In this document: positions 10,533 through 22,720 of the stretch, in pieces
How the letters are laid out: each line of letters opens with the position of its first letter
How positions within the stretch are numbered: the stretch's first letter is position 1
From: Bromus sterilis
Lineage: Eukaryota; Streptophyta; Magnoliopsida; Poales; Poaceae
Length of the DNA stretch: 64,000 bases
Reading direction: 5' to 3'
NCBI GenBank assembly: GCA_950022295.1
Contig: OX465598.1
Span: 189,405,501-189,469,500 of the forward strand
The notes under the pieces: model-generated
Told to the model about the DNA's origin: nothing
Seen by the model: only the letters and a program-made list of their open reading frames with translations
The model's database searches: none
Translations under genes and position numbers: made by a program

Positions 10533-13500
10533 ATGCCAGGATCACATGATGAAGTGGCGCGGGATGCACCAGATTGGGAGAACATGACAAACAAGGAGCT
10601 ACATGATAAATTTGCACAAATGATGTCTGAATAGGTGATGGACATCGAGAACAGATTTACAGAGGCGATTGATGGCGTGGAAAAGATGATCGACACCAAG
10701 CTCGACGCCAAGTTTACTGAGTTGATCGCACGCCTACCTACATAGCCTGCTGCCGCTCCAGCATAGCCACAGCCACCGCCACTACCACGTGCACGACGTA
10801 TTCTGTTTCCGAGAGGACAAGCTGTTGGTATTGGTGCTCCTGCTGCTGCTGCAGTAGCTGCTACTGCTGCTGCTTCTGACGTCGGCCAGGACGACAACTA
10901 CGAGGGTGATTACGAGGAGGAGGTGGAACAGGAAGCGGCCTATGAGCAGCCAGCTGGACGTCCACGTCCCAACATTCGTCACAGTCGACACCAGCCACCC
11001 CCTCAGGTACGCGATGATGAACATGTGCCTAAACTTAAATTGAATCTTAAGCCGTTTGAGGGTAGATATATTCCTGATGCTTATCTTACTTGGGAGTTAG
11101 AAACTGAACAACGCTTTACATGTTTACAATATCCTGAGAATAGACGTGTTACTGCTGCTGTTTGTGAATTCACGGGATTTGCATCTATTTGGTGGTCTGA
11201 ACATTGTAGATTGCATGCCAATAATATTCCAACTACTTGGGCTGCTTTAAAAGATGCTATGCGTACTCGCTGGGTTCCTCCTTATTATCAACGTGAATTG
11301 CTACAAAAATTACAGCGTTTGAGACAAGGAAAAAATTCTGTAGAGGAATATTATCAAGAATTACAAACTGGATTGATTAGATGTGGCCTAGTAGAGGATA
11401 ATGAAGCTATGCTTGCACGTTTTATGGGTGGCTTAAACAGGGAGATACGAACTATTCTAGAATACAAGGACGATGCTACTATTACTCGTTTGTTTCATCT
11501 TGCTTGTAAAGCTGAACGTGAAGTGCAGGATCGACAGGCCGCTACGAGACCTAACTTTTCTGCAGGACGAAATACATCATGGACATCGCGTGGACCTTCT
11601 ACATCCACACGTCCTGCTGCACCACCATCTACTTCAGCCGCTTATTCTTACAGGGAGCCACCAAAACAGCCAGCGCCACCATTCAAGGGTGCACAGAGTG
11701 GTCCAGCGGCGAGTTCTTCTTCATCCATGGCTTCCACAGGGAAAACACGAGATCGTGATATTAAATTTCGCAGGTGCCAAGGTGGAGGTCACTTCGCAAA
11801 AGACTGTCCCTCCAAGCGTGTGATGATTATTACGGCGGATGGTGGGTATGAGTCAGCGAGTGACTATGATGAGGAGACTTTAGTTCTCATTGCTCATGAG
11901 GAACAGGGTGCCCATGATGATGCTCATGATATAGAGTATATGGCTCCTGATGATGCTGATAAATATGCTAGTTTGGTTGCTCAACGTGTGTTAAGTGTGC
12001 AGGTAACGAAGGCCGAGCAAAACCAGAGGCATAATTTGTTCCACACAAAGGGAGTGGTGAAAGAACGTTCGGTTCGCATTATCATTGACGGAGGGAGTTG
12101 CAACAACTTGGCTAGCATGGAGTTGGTGGAGAAGCTATCTCTCACCACAAGACCACACCCCCATCCGTACTATATTCAGTGGTTTAACAATAGTGGTAAG
12201 ATTAAGGTAACACGTTCTGTTCGTGTGCACTTTAGCATTGCTGCATATGCTGATTATGTTGATTGTGATGTGGTACCCATGCAAGCATGCTCTCTTTTAC
12301 TTGGTAGACCATGGAAATTTGATAGGAATGTTGTACACCATGGTAGGACAAATCAGTTTACTCTTGTTCATCAGGATAAAAATATTGCTTTACTTCCTAT
12401 GTCTCCTGAACAAATTGTGAAAGATGATCTTGCTAGAGCTAGTAAAGCTAAACAGGAGAAAACTAAGAGTGAAAATGAGATAGCAGCTAAAGAATTTGAG
12501 CAACAAAAGACTAATAGCAAATCTTCTTCTGCTGTTTCTAATGAAATTAAATTGACTAGTCCAACTTTGCTTGCTACTAAGGTTGATATTTCGGATTTGG
12601 ATGTTAGTCAATATGTGTGCTATGCTTTTGTGTGCAAAGAAGCTTTGTTTTCATTTGAGGAATTGCCTCCTTCTTTGCCTCCTGTTGTCACTGACCTTTT
12701 GCAGGAGTTTATTGACGTCTTTCCAGAAGACGTACCACCGGGATTACCACCTATTCGAGGGATTGAGCATCAGATTGACTTAATTCCCGGTGCTTCGCTG
12801 CCCAACCGTGCGCCATACCGTACCATTCCGGAGGAGACGAAGGAGATTCAGCGTCAAGTACAAGAGCTACTCGACAAAGGTTACATACGTGAATCCCTTA
12901 GTCCTTGTGCTGTTCCTGTTATATTAGTGCCTAAAAAGGATGGAACATGGCGTATGTGTGTTGATTGTCGAGCCATTAATAATATTACTATTCGTTATCG
13001 TCATCCTATTCCTAGGCTAGATGATATGCTTGATGAATTAAGTGGCTCTACCATGTTTTCCAAAGTTGATTTGCGTAGTGGATACCATCAAATTCGCATG
13101 AAATTAGGAGATGAATGGAAAACGGCATTTAAAACTAAGTTTGGATTATATGAGTGGTTAGTCATGCCTTTTGGGTTAACTAATGCACCTAGCACTTTCA
13201 TGAGATTAATGAACGAGGTTTTATGTGCTTTCATTGGACGATTTGTGGTATTCTATTTTGATGATATACTCATTTATAGCAAATCTTTGGAGGAACATTT
13301 GGATCATTTACGTGCTGTTTTTATTGCTCTACGTAATGCACGTTTATTTGGTAACCTTGGGAAGTGCACCTTGTGCACCGACCGAGTATCGTTTCTTGGC
13401 TATGTTGTTACTCCGCAGGGAATTGAAGTTGATAAAGCCAAGATCGAGGCGATTGAGAGTTGGCCGCAGCCCAAAACGGTCACACAAGTGAGGAGTTTTC

Positions 13501-15632
13501 TTGGCCTCGCTGGATTCTATAAGCGTTTTGTGAGAGATTTCAGCACCATTGCTGCACCTCTCAATGAGCTTACACGCAAGGATGTGCCTTTTACTTGGGG
13601 TACCGCACAAGAAGAAGCCTTCATGGTATTGAAAGATAAGTTAACACATGCTCCTTTGCTCCAACTTCCTGATTTTAATAAGACTTTTGAGCTTGAATGC
13701 GATGCTAGTGGGATTGGTTTGGGAGGTGTGTTATTACAAGATGCTAAACCTGTTGCATACTTTTCTGAAAAATTGAGTGGGCCTAGTCTGAACTATTCTA
13801 CTTATGATAAGGAATTATATGCTCTTGTTCGGACATTAGAAACTTGGCAACATTATTTATGGCCCAAAGAATTTGTTATACATTCTGATCATGAATCTTT
13901 GAAACACATAAGAAGTCAAGCAAAACTTAATCGTAGACATGCTAAGTGGGTTGAATTTATTGAGACTTTCCCTTATGTCATTAAACACAAGAAGGGGAAA
14001 GATAATATTATTGCTGATGCTTTGTCTCGTCGTTATACTATGCTTTCACAACTTGACTTCAAGATTTTCGGTTTAGAGACAATCAAAGATCAATATGTAA
14101 ATGATGCGGAATTTAAAGATGTATTGCAGAATTGTAGAGAGGGTAGAACATGGAACAAGTTTGTGCTTAATGATGGATTTGTGTTCCGTTCTAACAAGCT
14201 ATGCATTCCAGCTAGCTCTATTCGTCTTTTGTTGTTGCAGGAGGCGCATGGAGGAGGATTAATGGGACACTTTGGCGTGAAGAAGACGGAGGACGTACTT
14301 GCTACACATTTCTTTTGGCCAAAGATGAGACGGGATGTTGAGCGTTTTGTTGCTCGCTGCACTACATGTCAAAAAGCTAAGTCACGACTCAATCCTCATG
14401 GTTTATACATGCCTTTACCTGTACCTAGTGTTCCGTGGCAGGACATATCCATGGACTTTGTTTTAGGCTTGCCTCGAACAAAGAAGGGGAGGGATAGCAT
14501 ATTTTTTGTCGTGGATAGATTTTCTAAGATGGCACATTTTATACCATGTCATAAAAGCGATGATGCTGCTAATGTTGCTGATTTATTCTTTCGTGAGATT
14601 ATTCGCTTACATGGCGTGCCCAATACTATTGTCTCGGATCGTGATACTAAGTTTCTTAGCCATTTTTGGAGATGCTTATGGGCTAAGTTGGGGACTAAAC
14701 TACTTTTTAGTACTACATGTCATCCCCAAACTGATGGACAAACTGAAGTAGTCAATAGGACTTTGTCTACTATGCTTAGGGCTGTTTTAAAGAGTAACTT
14801 GAAAATGTGGGAAGAATGTTTACCTCATATTGAATTTTCTTATAATCGTTCATTTCATTCTACCACTAAAATGTGCCCTTTTGAGATTGTTTATGGTTTT
14901 CTACCTCGTGCACCTATTGATTTGCTGCCTCTTCCATCTTCGGAGAAGGTTAATTTTGATGCTAAGCAATGTGCTGAATTGATTTTAAAAATGCATGAGT
15001 TAACTAAAGAAAACATTGAGAAAATGAATGCTAGATACAAGCTTGCTGGTGATAAGGGTAGAAAGCATGTTGTGTTTGAACCAGGAGATCTTGTTTGGTT
15101 ACATCTACGTAAAGATAGGTTTCCTGATTTGCGCAAGTCTAAGTTAATGCCACGAGCTGATGGTCCCTTTAAGGTTTTACAGAAAATTAATGATAATGCA
15201 TATAAACTTGAGCTACCTGCAGATTTTGGGGTTAGTCCCACATTTAACATTGCAGATTTGAAACCTTATTTGGGAGAAGATAATGAGCTTCCGTCGAGGA
15301 TGACTTCAATTCAAGTAGGGGAGGATGATGAGGACATCTCTACTAATGTTACACCCACATCTTCACCAACTACACATACTGGACCAGTTACTAGAGCACG
15401 TGCACGTCAACTAAATTATCAGGTACTTTCGTTTCTTGCGAATCCTTCTAATGTTCATGAACATATGATGCTGCCTAAATTAGATACTTTTGTTTTGCTT
15501 ACGAATGAAGGACCTAGCATGGACAAGAAGGACGGTCATTGGAGCGGGATCAAGCATGGAGAAGAAGGTGCGCGCGCGGGAAAGAACCATGGAGCTTCCA
15601 GTGGGGATTTTCGCATTTTGAAGCCACCATAA
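10533..15632 (+). CDS. CRM-like gag-pol polyprotein, near-intact (three TAG codons in the gag N-terminus)
   Basis: The ATG at 10533 is in frame with the stop at 15630-15632. Three in-frame TAGs (10632-10634, 10743-10745, 10764-10766) sit where Gln is expected; the remaining 1569 codons from 10923 are uninterrupted. The order is: gag domain (YLTWELETEQRF ... FASIWWSEH); a zinc knuckle whose first Cys is replaced by Phe (FRRCQGGGHFAKDC, codon 11766-11768); a protease region (IIIDGGSCNNLAS); reverse transcriptase (VDLRSGYHQIRMK, catalytic YFDDILIYS); RNase H (ELECDASGIGLGG); integrase HHCC (ending CTTCQKAK) and DDE core (DISMDFVLG, VSDRDTKF, GQTEVVNRTL). A GPY/F-type region and the LTR-encoded tail (TRARARQLNYQVLSF, GPSMDKKDGHW) follow. 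It makes the particle, cDNA and integration enzymes. The stops make it unlikely to be active as it stands. Confidence 0.9.
15317..15325 (+). other. Polypurine tract of the CRM-like element
   Basis: AGGGGAGGA lies directly before the 3' LTR and within the coding frame. It is the plus-strand primer site. Confidence 0.85.
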
Positions 15633-16241
15633 GGCATGCATGAAGGCTTGGACGAAATACACGAGATGCCACTTCATTATTTTCGTCCAAAGGCAATTAT
15701 AGGTGCTGCGTCACCTTAATATTCGGCTGGCCCCATGTAATTTCGAAATACCACATTATAGGATGTTTTTAGAGTCCGTATGTGTGGGGAAACCGCGTTA
15801 GGGTTGTTTTCGGACCCCACCTCCAAGGGGTCACGAAAATCCCCTCTGTTCCCCCATATATACAGCCCTTAGGGTGTCGTTTAGACTTGGGTTTTAATTA
15901 GATTTAAGTTAGCCATAGCTGCAACTTCGAGTTCTTCGTTTGTGTCGTCCGACCAGGCCAAGACCGCATTGGAACCCCAACTTCTGTTAATCATTCATCT
16001 TATATTCGCAATATCCAGATTGCAATTCTTAGTTCTTGCTTGTTCTTCGATTGCTTGCAGGAATTGACCTTTGTGGTCAGGTTGATCGTGCATCCGCGGG
16101 ATCAATAACCTCTCGGAGTTGGTTTAGCGATTGCTAAGGCGCAACGTCTTTCGCACGTTCGTAGTCGGGTCGTGAAAGTCTACTCCACCAAAATCGATCT
16201 CCATCATCTCATCGAAACATCGGGACACCTTCGCCCTATCA
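15326..16241 (+). repeat. 3' LTR of the CRM-like element
   Basis: It is 916 bp, the same length as the 5' LTR. It ends CCCTATCA and is followed by the target duplication GCACC. The first 307 bp encode the C-terminus of the polyprotein. Confidence 0.93.
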
Positions 16242-17649
16242 GCACCTGCCATTGATGCTAGAAGGCTCAGCTCGGGCATGGTTAAATCAACTCCTCCCTA
16301 GCAGCATCTGGGTTTGGGAAGACCTCGAGAAAGTGTTCGTCAAATTTTTTGAAGGGAATTACAAGAGACCCGGTGGCCTAACCAAGCTACAATTGTGTGT
16401 ACAGAGAAGTACTGAATCTACTCGGGATTATATCCAGAGATGGATCATGCTTCATAACTCGGTTGAAGGAGTCTCCGAGTTCCAGGCTATTCATGCCTTC
16501 AAGCAAGGCGTCAAGTACAGAGAGCTGAGTCTCAAATTGGGAAGGTCACCTCATGTCACCTCACTGGGAAAACTGATGGAGATAGCAAATAAATTTTCCA
16601 ATGGTGAAGAGGAGATTCAGCAGAAGAACCAGCATCATAGAGGAGGCAAGAACTCGGCGCCTAACCCGAAGCAGAAGACTGGAGGCAAGAACAAGCGAAA
16701 GGCAGAGGACGCCCCAACGGACGCAGAGTTAGTGGCCGCAGCAAACGCTTCAGGCATTCATGGCAAGGGCCAGGCACGAAAGGAGTGGCAGCCGCGGCAG
16801 AAAAAGCCGTCCAACGATGATGAAGTCCTGGATCAACCTTGTCCTCTTCACACCACCCGAGATGCCGAGGGAAAGTTAGTCATTCCAAAGCATACATCTC
16901 GGCAATGTCGCCTGATCAAAAGAGCGGCCCAGAATGCAAGGACAGGTCCCCAGCAAGATAAGGATACCGGAAAAAAGAAAGCGCCCAGCCCAGATCTGGA
17001 CAGCGAAGGCTTCCCAAGAGAAGACGGAGTGTTAGTCATCTTCGCAGGGCGGGAGTCGAAGAGGGTAGAAAAGATAAGGTTCAGAGAAGTTAACTCAGCA
17101 GCTCCGGCAGTTCCGAGTTATATGAAGTGGGCTGAAGTCCCAATCACCTTCGACCAGTCGGATCACCCTCCTCACACCCCTCACCCAGGAAGGCATGCTA
17201 TGATTGTGGATCCTTTGGTGAAAACAGGGAATGGGAACTTCAGGATCAGAAATGTTTTGATGGATGGTGGAAGTGGAATTAACATGTTATATGCAAGCAC
17301 TCTGAAGAGCATGAACATTCCAATGTCCAAGCTCCGTAAAAGCTATCTGGAATTTCATGGGATAATGCCGGGGAAAAAGGCATACTCACTCGGGATGATC
17401 TCCCTCAATGTGATCTTTGGTACTCCGAGTAATTTCCGAAAAGAAAAGATCACCTTTGAAGTGGTGGATTTTCCGAGTGCATACCATGCCCTACTCGGAA
17501 GACCAGCCTATGCAAAATTCATGGCCATCCCCTGTTACGTCTATCTGAAACTAAAGATGCCTGGCCCGCACGGCGTGATCACTGTCTCGGGAGACTACAA
17601 GCAAGCCGAAGAACTGATGCAGAAGGGGTCCCTGATAGCGGACCAGTAA
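16242..17649 (+). pseudogene. Tat-like element: gag domain and protease
   Basis: This continues the gag interrupted at 8502. The gag domain is clear (LEGSARAWLNQLLPSSIW, then FVKFFEGNY and STRDYIQRW). A Lys/Gly-rich stretch follows, then a Cys/His-poor linker (PCPLHTTRDAEGK ... HTSRQCRLIK) and an aspartic protease motif (LMDGGSGINMLYAS) with the later LLGRPAYAKF segment. The frame stops at TAA 17647-17649, where coding sense simply continues downstream, so the stop is a lesion. Protease would cut the polyprotein. Confidence 0.82.
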
Positions 17650-19219
17650 ATGGCTGAGGTCGAGCTGGCCGAGTACAAAAAAGCCGCCGACTCATCCGAG
17701 TTACTACAACCAAAGAAGACATCTTCATTCGAGTCAGCCGGAGAGACCAAGAGGGTACAGATACATACTACAGATAAAGACAAATACACCAACATTGCAA
17801 CCGATTTGGATCCCCAATAGGAACTCGAGCTCGTCAACTTCCTCCGTGAGAATTGGGACATCTTCGCATGGAAGCCTGCCGATATGCCTGGAGTCCCAAG
17901 GGAGTTGGCCGAGCACAAGTTACACGTGGACCCGAAAGCAAGACCGGTGAAAGAGTCCCTCCGGCAGTTTTCCTCCGAGAAAAGGAAGGCCATCGGACAT
18001 GAGATAGCTAGAATATTAGCAGCCGGATTCATTAGGGAAATCTTCCACTCCGAGTGGTTAGCAAATCCTGTAATGGTTCCGAAGAAAGATAAATCTTGGA
18101 GAACTTGTGTTGATTTCCGTCATATCAATAAAGGTTGTCCAAAAGACCATTTCCCTCTTCCTCACATTGACCAGATTGTGGATTTCACATCGGGTTGCGA
18201 GAGATTATGTTTCCTCGATGCATACTCGGGTTACCATCAAATCCGACTATATGAACGAGATGAGCTTAAAACAGCATTCATAACCCCATTCGGATGTTTT
18301 TGTTACATCACGATGCCATTCGGACTCAGAAACGCAGGCGCCACGTACCAACGCATGATGCCAAATTGCCTGATCTGGCAAATCGGCAGAAATGTGGAGG
18401 TCTACGTGGATGACATCGTGATCAAGTCGGTTAAAGGAAGTAGTTTGCTAGCCGACTTAGCTGAAAATTTTCAGAGCCTCCGAGCCTACAACATCAAGCT
18501 CAACCCTGAAAAATGCGTTTTTGGTGTGCCAGCGGGGAAGCTACTCGGATTCATAGTCTCTGAGCGGGGGATAGAAGCCAACCCAGAAAAAATCGCGGCA
18601 ATTCAAAACATGAAGCCTCCCAAGCAGCTCCGAGACATCCAAAAATTGACAGGTTGTCTCGCAGCACTCAGTAGGTTCATCTCCAGACTGGGAGAGAAAG
18701 CCCTACCTCTCTACCAGCTGATGAAAAAATCACCAAATTTCGTTTAGACGGAGGAAGCTCAAATGGCGTTTGAAGAACTAAAAAAGCAACTGTCAACTCG
18801 GCCGGTCCTGGCAGCACCTCAAGAAAAAGAGCCGCTCTTGTTATATATTGCAGCCACAAGCTGAGTGGTCAGCGTAGCTATAGTGGTGGAAAGGGAAGAA
18901 TAAGGAAAGTCACAAAAGGTACAAAGACCGGTGTACTTCATCTCCAAAGTCCTCACACCATCCAAGCAGAGATATCCCCACTACCAGAAGTTGGGAATAG
19001 GAATTTACTTAGCATCACAGAAGCTCGCACATTACTTCCAGGATCATTCTATCACAGTGGTCTCTGAAGCTCCCCTGGCAGAAATTATGAACAACAGATA
19101 CTCAACAGGCAGAATAGCAAAATGGAGTTTGGACCTACTACCCTTTGACCTCAATTATCAAGCCAAAAAAGCAATCAAGTCGCAAGCACTGGTGGACTTC
19201 CTGGCCGAGTGGATTGAGG
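17650..19219 (+). pseudogene. Tat-like element: reverse transcriptase and start of RNase H
   Basis: The reverse transcriptase shows PVMVPKKDKSWRTCVDFR, LDAYSGYHQIRLYE, TMPFGLRNAGATYQ and the catalytic YVDDIVIKS (18402-18428). The thumb and connection follow (GIEANPEKIAAIQNM, then LTGCLAALSRFISRLG). Stops occur at 17818-17820, 18745-18747 (TAG where Trp or Gln is expected), near 18862 (TGA) and near 18901 (TAA). The enzyme is inactive. The connection-domain text YFISKVLTPSKQRYP continues towards RNase H. Confidence 0.88.
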
Positions 19220-21019
19220 TCCAACATCAGAGCATTGGACGATGTTCTTTGATGGGTCCAAGATGCTGCATGGAGCAGGGGCAGGGGTGGTACTGGTTTC
19301 ACCAAGGAAGTACGAGATGAGATACGACCTCCAAATCCATTTCCCGACAACAAATAACGAAGCCGAGTATGAAGCTCTTCTTTACGGCATGCGGATGGCC
19401 ATTTCACTCGGAATCAAGAGACTTATGATATTCGGAGATTCAGACCTAGTAATCAACCAAGTAATGAAAGAGTGGGACATCCGGAGTCCAGCAATGAGAA
19501 CCTACTGTGTAGCAGTGAGAAAATTGGAGAAACAATTTGATGGGCTGGAGCTCCATCACATTCCAAGGGGTAAAAATCAGGCAGCAGATGATCTAACCAA
19601 GTTGGGTTCTACCAGGGGTCAGATCCCGCCAGGGATTTACTTGGAGCACTTGCACGCTCCAACAGTCAAGGAAGATACATTCCTAGAAGCCGATCCAGAT
19701 ATGCTGCCTGACAAGAACATCCCCAACAAAGAGGATATACCCGTAGTAGTTGACATGGTGTTTGTTGTGGAGGTCATTCCCCCCGAGTGGACACTTCCAA
19801 TCCTTGCTTATCTGCAAAATCAAGAGCTACCTGATGATGAGATAGAAGCTAAGAAAACCGTCCGCAAATCTAAGTCTTACTCAGTGATAAATGGGGAGTT
19901 ATACAGAAATAGCATCACTCATGTCCCCCAGCGATGCATTTCCGAGGAGGAAGGCCGCTGCATCCTACAAGACATACATGCGGGAGATTGTGGCCACCAT
20001 GCCTCAAGTCGGACGTTGGTGGAAAAAGCTTTCCGAGCTGGTTTCTTCTGGCCTGAAGCCCTCAGCGATGCTCGGTACATCGTGGACCACTGTGAAGGCT
20101 GTCAGTTTTACGCCAACCAGCCCCGCAAACCAGCCTCCAAACTGAAGAAAATCCCCCTAGCCTGGCCATTCGCAGTATGGGACTGGATATGATCGGACCA
20201 CTCCGAACGGGCAAGCATGGTTTCACCCACATTTTGGTCGCAGTAGACAAGTTTAAAAAATGGATAGAAGCAAAACCTATCAAGACCCTAGACTCCGCCA
20301 CAACAGTCAGCTTCATGCAAGGCATTATACATCGGTTTGGTGTTCCACATGACATCATCACCGACAATGGGTCAAATTTCAACTCGGCCGAATTCAAGAA
20401 ATTCTGTTGGACCAATGGTATTCAGGTCAACTTCGCCTCAGTCGCACACCCACAGTCCAATGGCCAGGTCGAACAAGCAAACAGATTAATACTCAAAGGA
20501 ATCAAGCCTCGGCTACTTCGAGAACTGAAGGAAGCAGCGGGTGCCTGGGTCGACGAACTCCCTTCGGTCTTGTGGGGATTGCGGACAACTCCCAATCGCT
20601 CAACTCGGTCAACCCCTTTCTTCCTCGTTTACGGTTCAGAAGCAGTTCTCCCGAGTGACCTTAAGCACAACGCCCCCCACATAAGCCAGTACACAGAAGC
20701 CGAGGTCGAAGCATCACGACAAGATGGTGTTTATCTCTTGGAAGAAGAGCGAAACCTAGCCCTCACCCGCTCGGCGTTCTATCAACAAGACCTTCGCCGA
20801 TACCACGACCGACATGTCCGAGCTCGCTCATTTCAAGAGGGCGATATGGTACTTCACATCAAGCAAACTTCATACCACAAACTAGTTCCCCCATGGGAAG
20901 TCCTATATGTCATCTCTAGAGTACCGCACAATGGGGCCTATCACCTGTACGATGTAACTAATAAGATAGAAGATCCTCATGCATGGAACGCCCAGTTATT
21001 GCGCCGTTTCTATGCATGA
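19220..21019 (+). pseudogene. Tat-like element: second RNase H-like domain and integrase
   Basis: An RNase H-like domain begins at TMFFDGSKMLHGAG and includes TNNEAEYEALLYGMR, FGDSDLVINQV and HHIPRGKNQAADDLTK. The integrase follows. Its HHCC region ends CEGCQFYANQP; its core shows GLDMIGPLRTG, ITDNGSNFNSAEFKK and QSNGQVEQANR; and the C-terminal part contains EDPHAWNAQLLRRFYA. A frameshift at about 20180-20190 separates the zinc region from the core, and another at about 19250 separates it from the upstream frame. The stop is at 21017-21019. No chromodomain is present, as usual for Tat elements. Confidence 0.88.
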
Positions 21020-21089
21020 GCACGCTTGTAAGATCTGAATAAAATATTGATTCATACACACAGTGTGCCTTGCTCAATCTGTTTTCCAT

Positions 21090-22560
21090 TACTACCAATC
21101 AGGTTCTCCATCCGAGCTGCGCGCAGCTCGGACGAGAACTTAGAAAACTTATTACAAGTGCTTACCAACGCCCAACAGGCTTGGGGCAACACAACATCAT
21201 CTGCATTGAAGATCTTGTCTACAAGATCGTCAATAGAAATTTTTTCTTAGTACTTTCAAGTCTCACGAGACTTGGGGGATGCTTAAAGCTATGAAATTGG
21301 ATTTTCTTCCGAGCTGCGCACAGCTCGGACGAAACTCCACAATCAGGCTTTCCATCCGAGTTGCGCGCAGCTTGGACGAGAACTTAGAAAACTTATTATA
21401 AGTTCTTACCAACGCCCAACAGGCTTGGGGCAGGACAATATCATCTGCATTGAAGATCTTGTCTACAAGATCGTCAATAGAAATTTTTTGTAAGTACTTT
21501 CAAGTCTTAGGAGACTTGGGGGCTGCTTAAAGCTATAAAATCGGATTTTCTTTCGTGCTGCGCACAGCTCGGACGAAAATCCACAATCAGGCTTTCCATC
21601 CGAGCTGCGCGCAACTCGGACGAGAACTTAGAAAACTTATTATAAGTGCTTACCAATGCCCAACAGGCTTGGGGCAGCACAACATCATCTGCATTGAAGA
21701 TCTTGTCTAGAAGATCATCAATAGAAAATTTTTCTAAGTACTTTCAAGTCTCAGGAGACTTGAGGGCTGCTTAAAGCCATAAAATCGGATTTTCTTCCGA
21801 GCTGCGCCAAGCTCTGACGAAAATCCACAATCAGGTTTTCCATCTGAGCTGCGCGCAGCTCGGACGAGAACTTAGAAAACTTATTATAAGTGTTTACCAA
21901 CGCCCAACAGGCTTGGGGCAGCACAACATCATCTGCATTGAAGATCTTGTCTACATATCATCAATAGAAAAAATTTCTAAGTACTTTCAAGTCTCAGGAG
22001 ACTTGGGGGCTGCTTAAAGCTATAAAATCAGATTTTCTTCCGAGCTGCGCCCAGCTCGGACGAAAATCCACAATCAGGTTTTCCATCCGAGCTGCGCGCA
22101 GCTCGGACGAGAACTTAGAAAACTTATTATAAGTGCTTACCAACGCCCAACAGGCTTGGGGCAGCACAACATCATCTGCGTCGAAGATCTTGTCTACAAG
22201 ATCATCAATAGAATTTTTTTCTAAGTACTTTCAAGTCTCAGGAGACTTGGGGGCTGCTTAAAGCTATCAAATCGGATTTTCTTCCGAGCTGCGCCCAGCT
22301 CGGACGAAAATCCACAATCAGGTTTTCTATCCGAGCTGTGCGAAGCTCGGACAAGAACTTAGAAAATGTACTATAAGTGCTTACCAACGCCCAACAGGCT
22401 CGGGGAAGCACAACATCACCTGCATTGAGGATCTTAGATCATCAATAGAAAATCTTCTAAGCACTCTCCAAGTCTCAGAAGACTTGGGGGCTACTTAAAG
22501 TTACCAAATTAGGTTTTCTACCGAACTGTACGCAGCTTGGACGAGAACTTAGAAAATTCA
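21090..22560 (+). repeat. Tandem array of about six 244-bp units in the Tat-like element
   Basis: The segment TTACCAACGCCCAACAGG recurs at about 21162, 21406, 21650, 21894, 22137 and 22381, giving a spacing of 243-244 bp. A degenerate seventh start lies near 22510. Each unit has a palindrome (half TCCGAGCTGCG, perfect over 22 bp at 21111-21132), a second imperfect hairpin of similar sequence, and the segment GACTTGGGGGCTGCTTAAAG, which resembles the element's polypurine tract. It lies between the integrase stop and the end of the antisense gene. Confidence 0.93.
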
Positions 22561-22720
22561 TAAAAGGATAAAACTGAGCATCGGCAGATACGAGTTCATC
22601 AATAACACTAACATAGGAGTGCCCCACCCTTGGATCACACAACCAAACAGTGCAACTTATTACAGATCCACTCGGCATCCCGAGGCAAATTTCACACCAG
22701 TGTTTTTCCCTACTCTCCAC

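Larger units (their letters stand above)
8503..16241 (+). mobile_element. Full-length CRM-like Ty3/Gypsy retrotransposon (7739 bp)
   Basis: The two LTRs are 916 bp each (8503-9418 and 15326-16241), both starting TGATGAGGACATCTC and ending CCCTATCA. The target duplication is GCACC (8498-8502 and 16242-16246). A primer-binding site follows the 5' LTR, one gag-pol frame fills the interior, and a polypurine tract AGGGGAGGA precedes the 3' LTR. The polyprotein stop lies inside the 3' LTR. By eye the LTRs differ at roughly 17 positions (about 2%), fewer than in the Tat-like element it sits in. CRM elements are known for centromeric enrichment; Cereba and Quinta are Triticeae examples, but no family name is claimed here. 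Confidence 0.92.
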
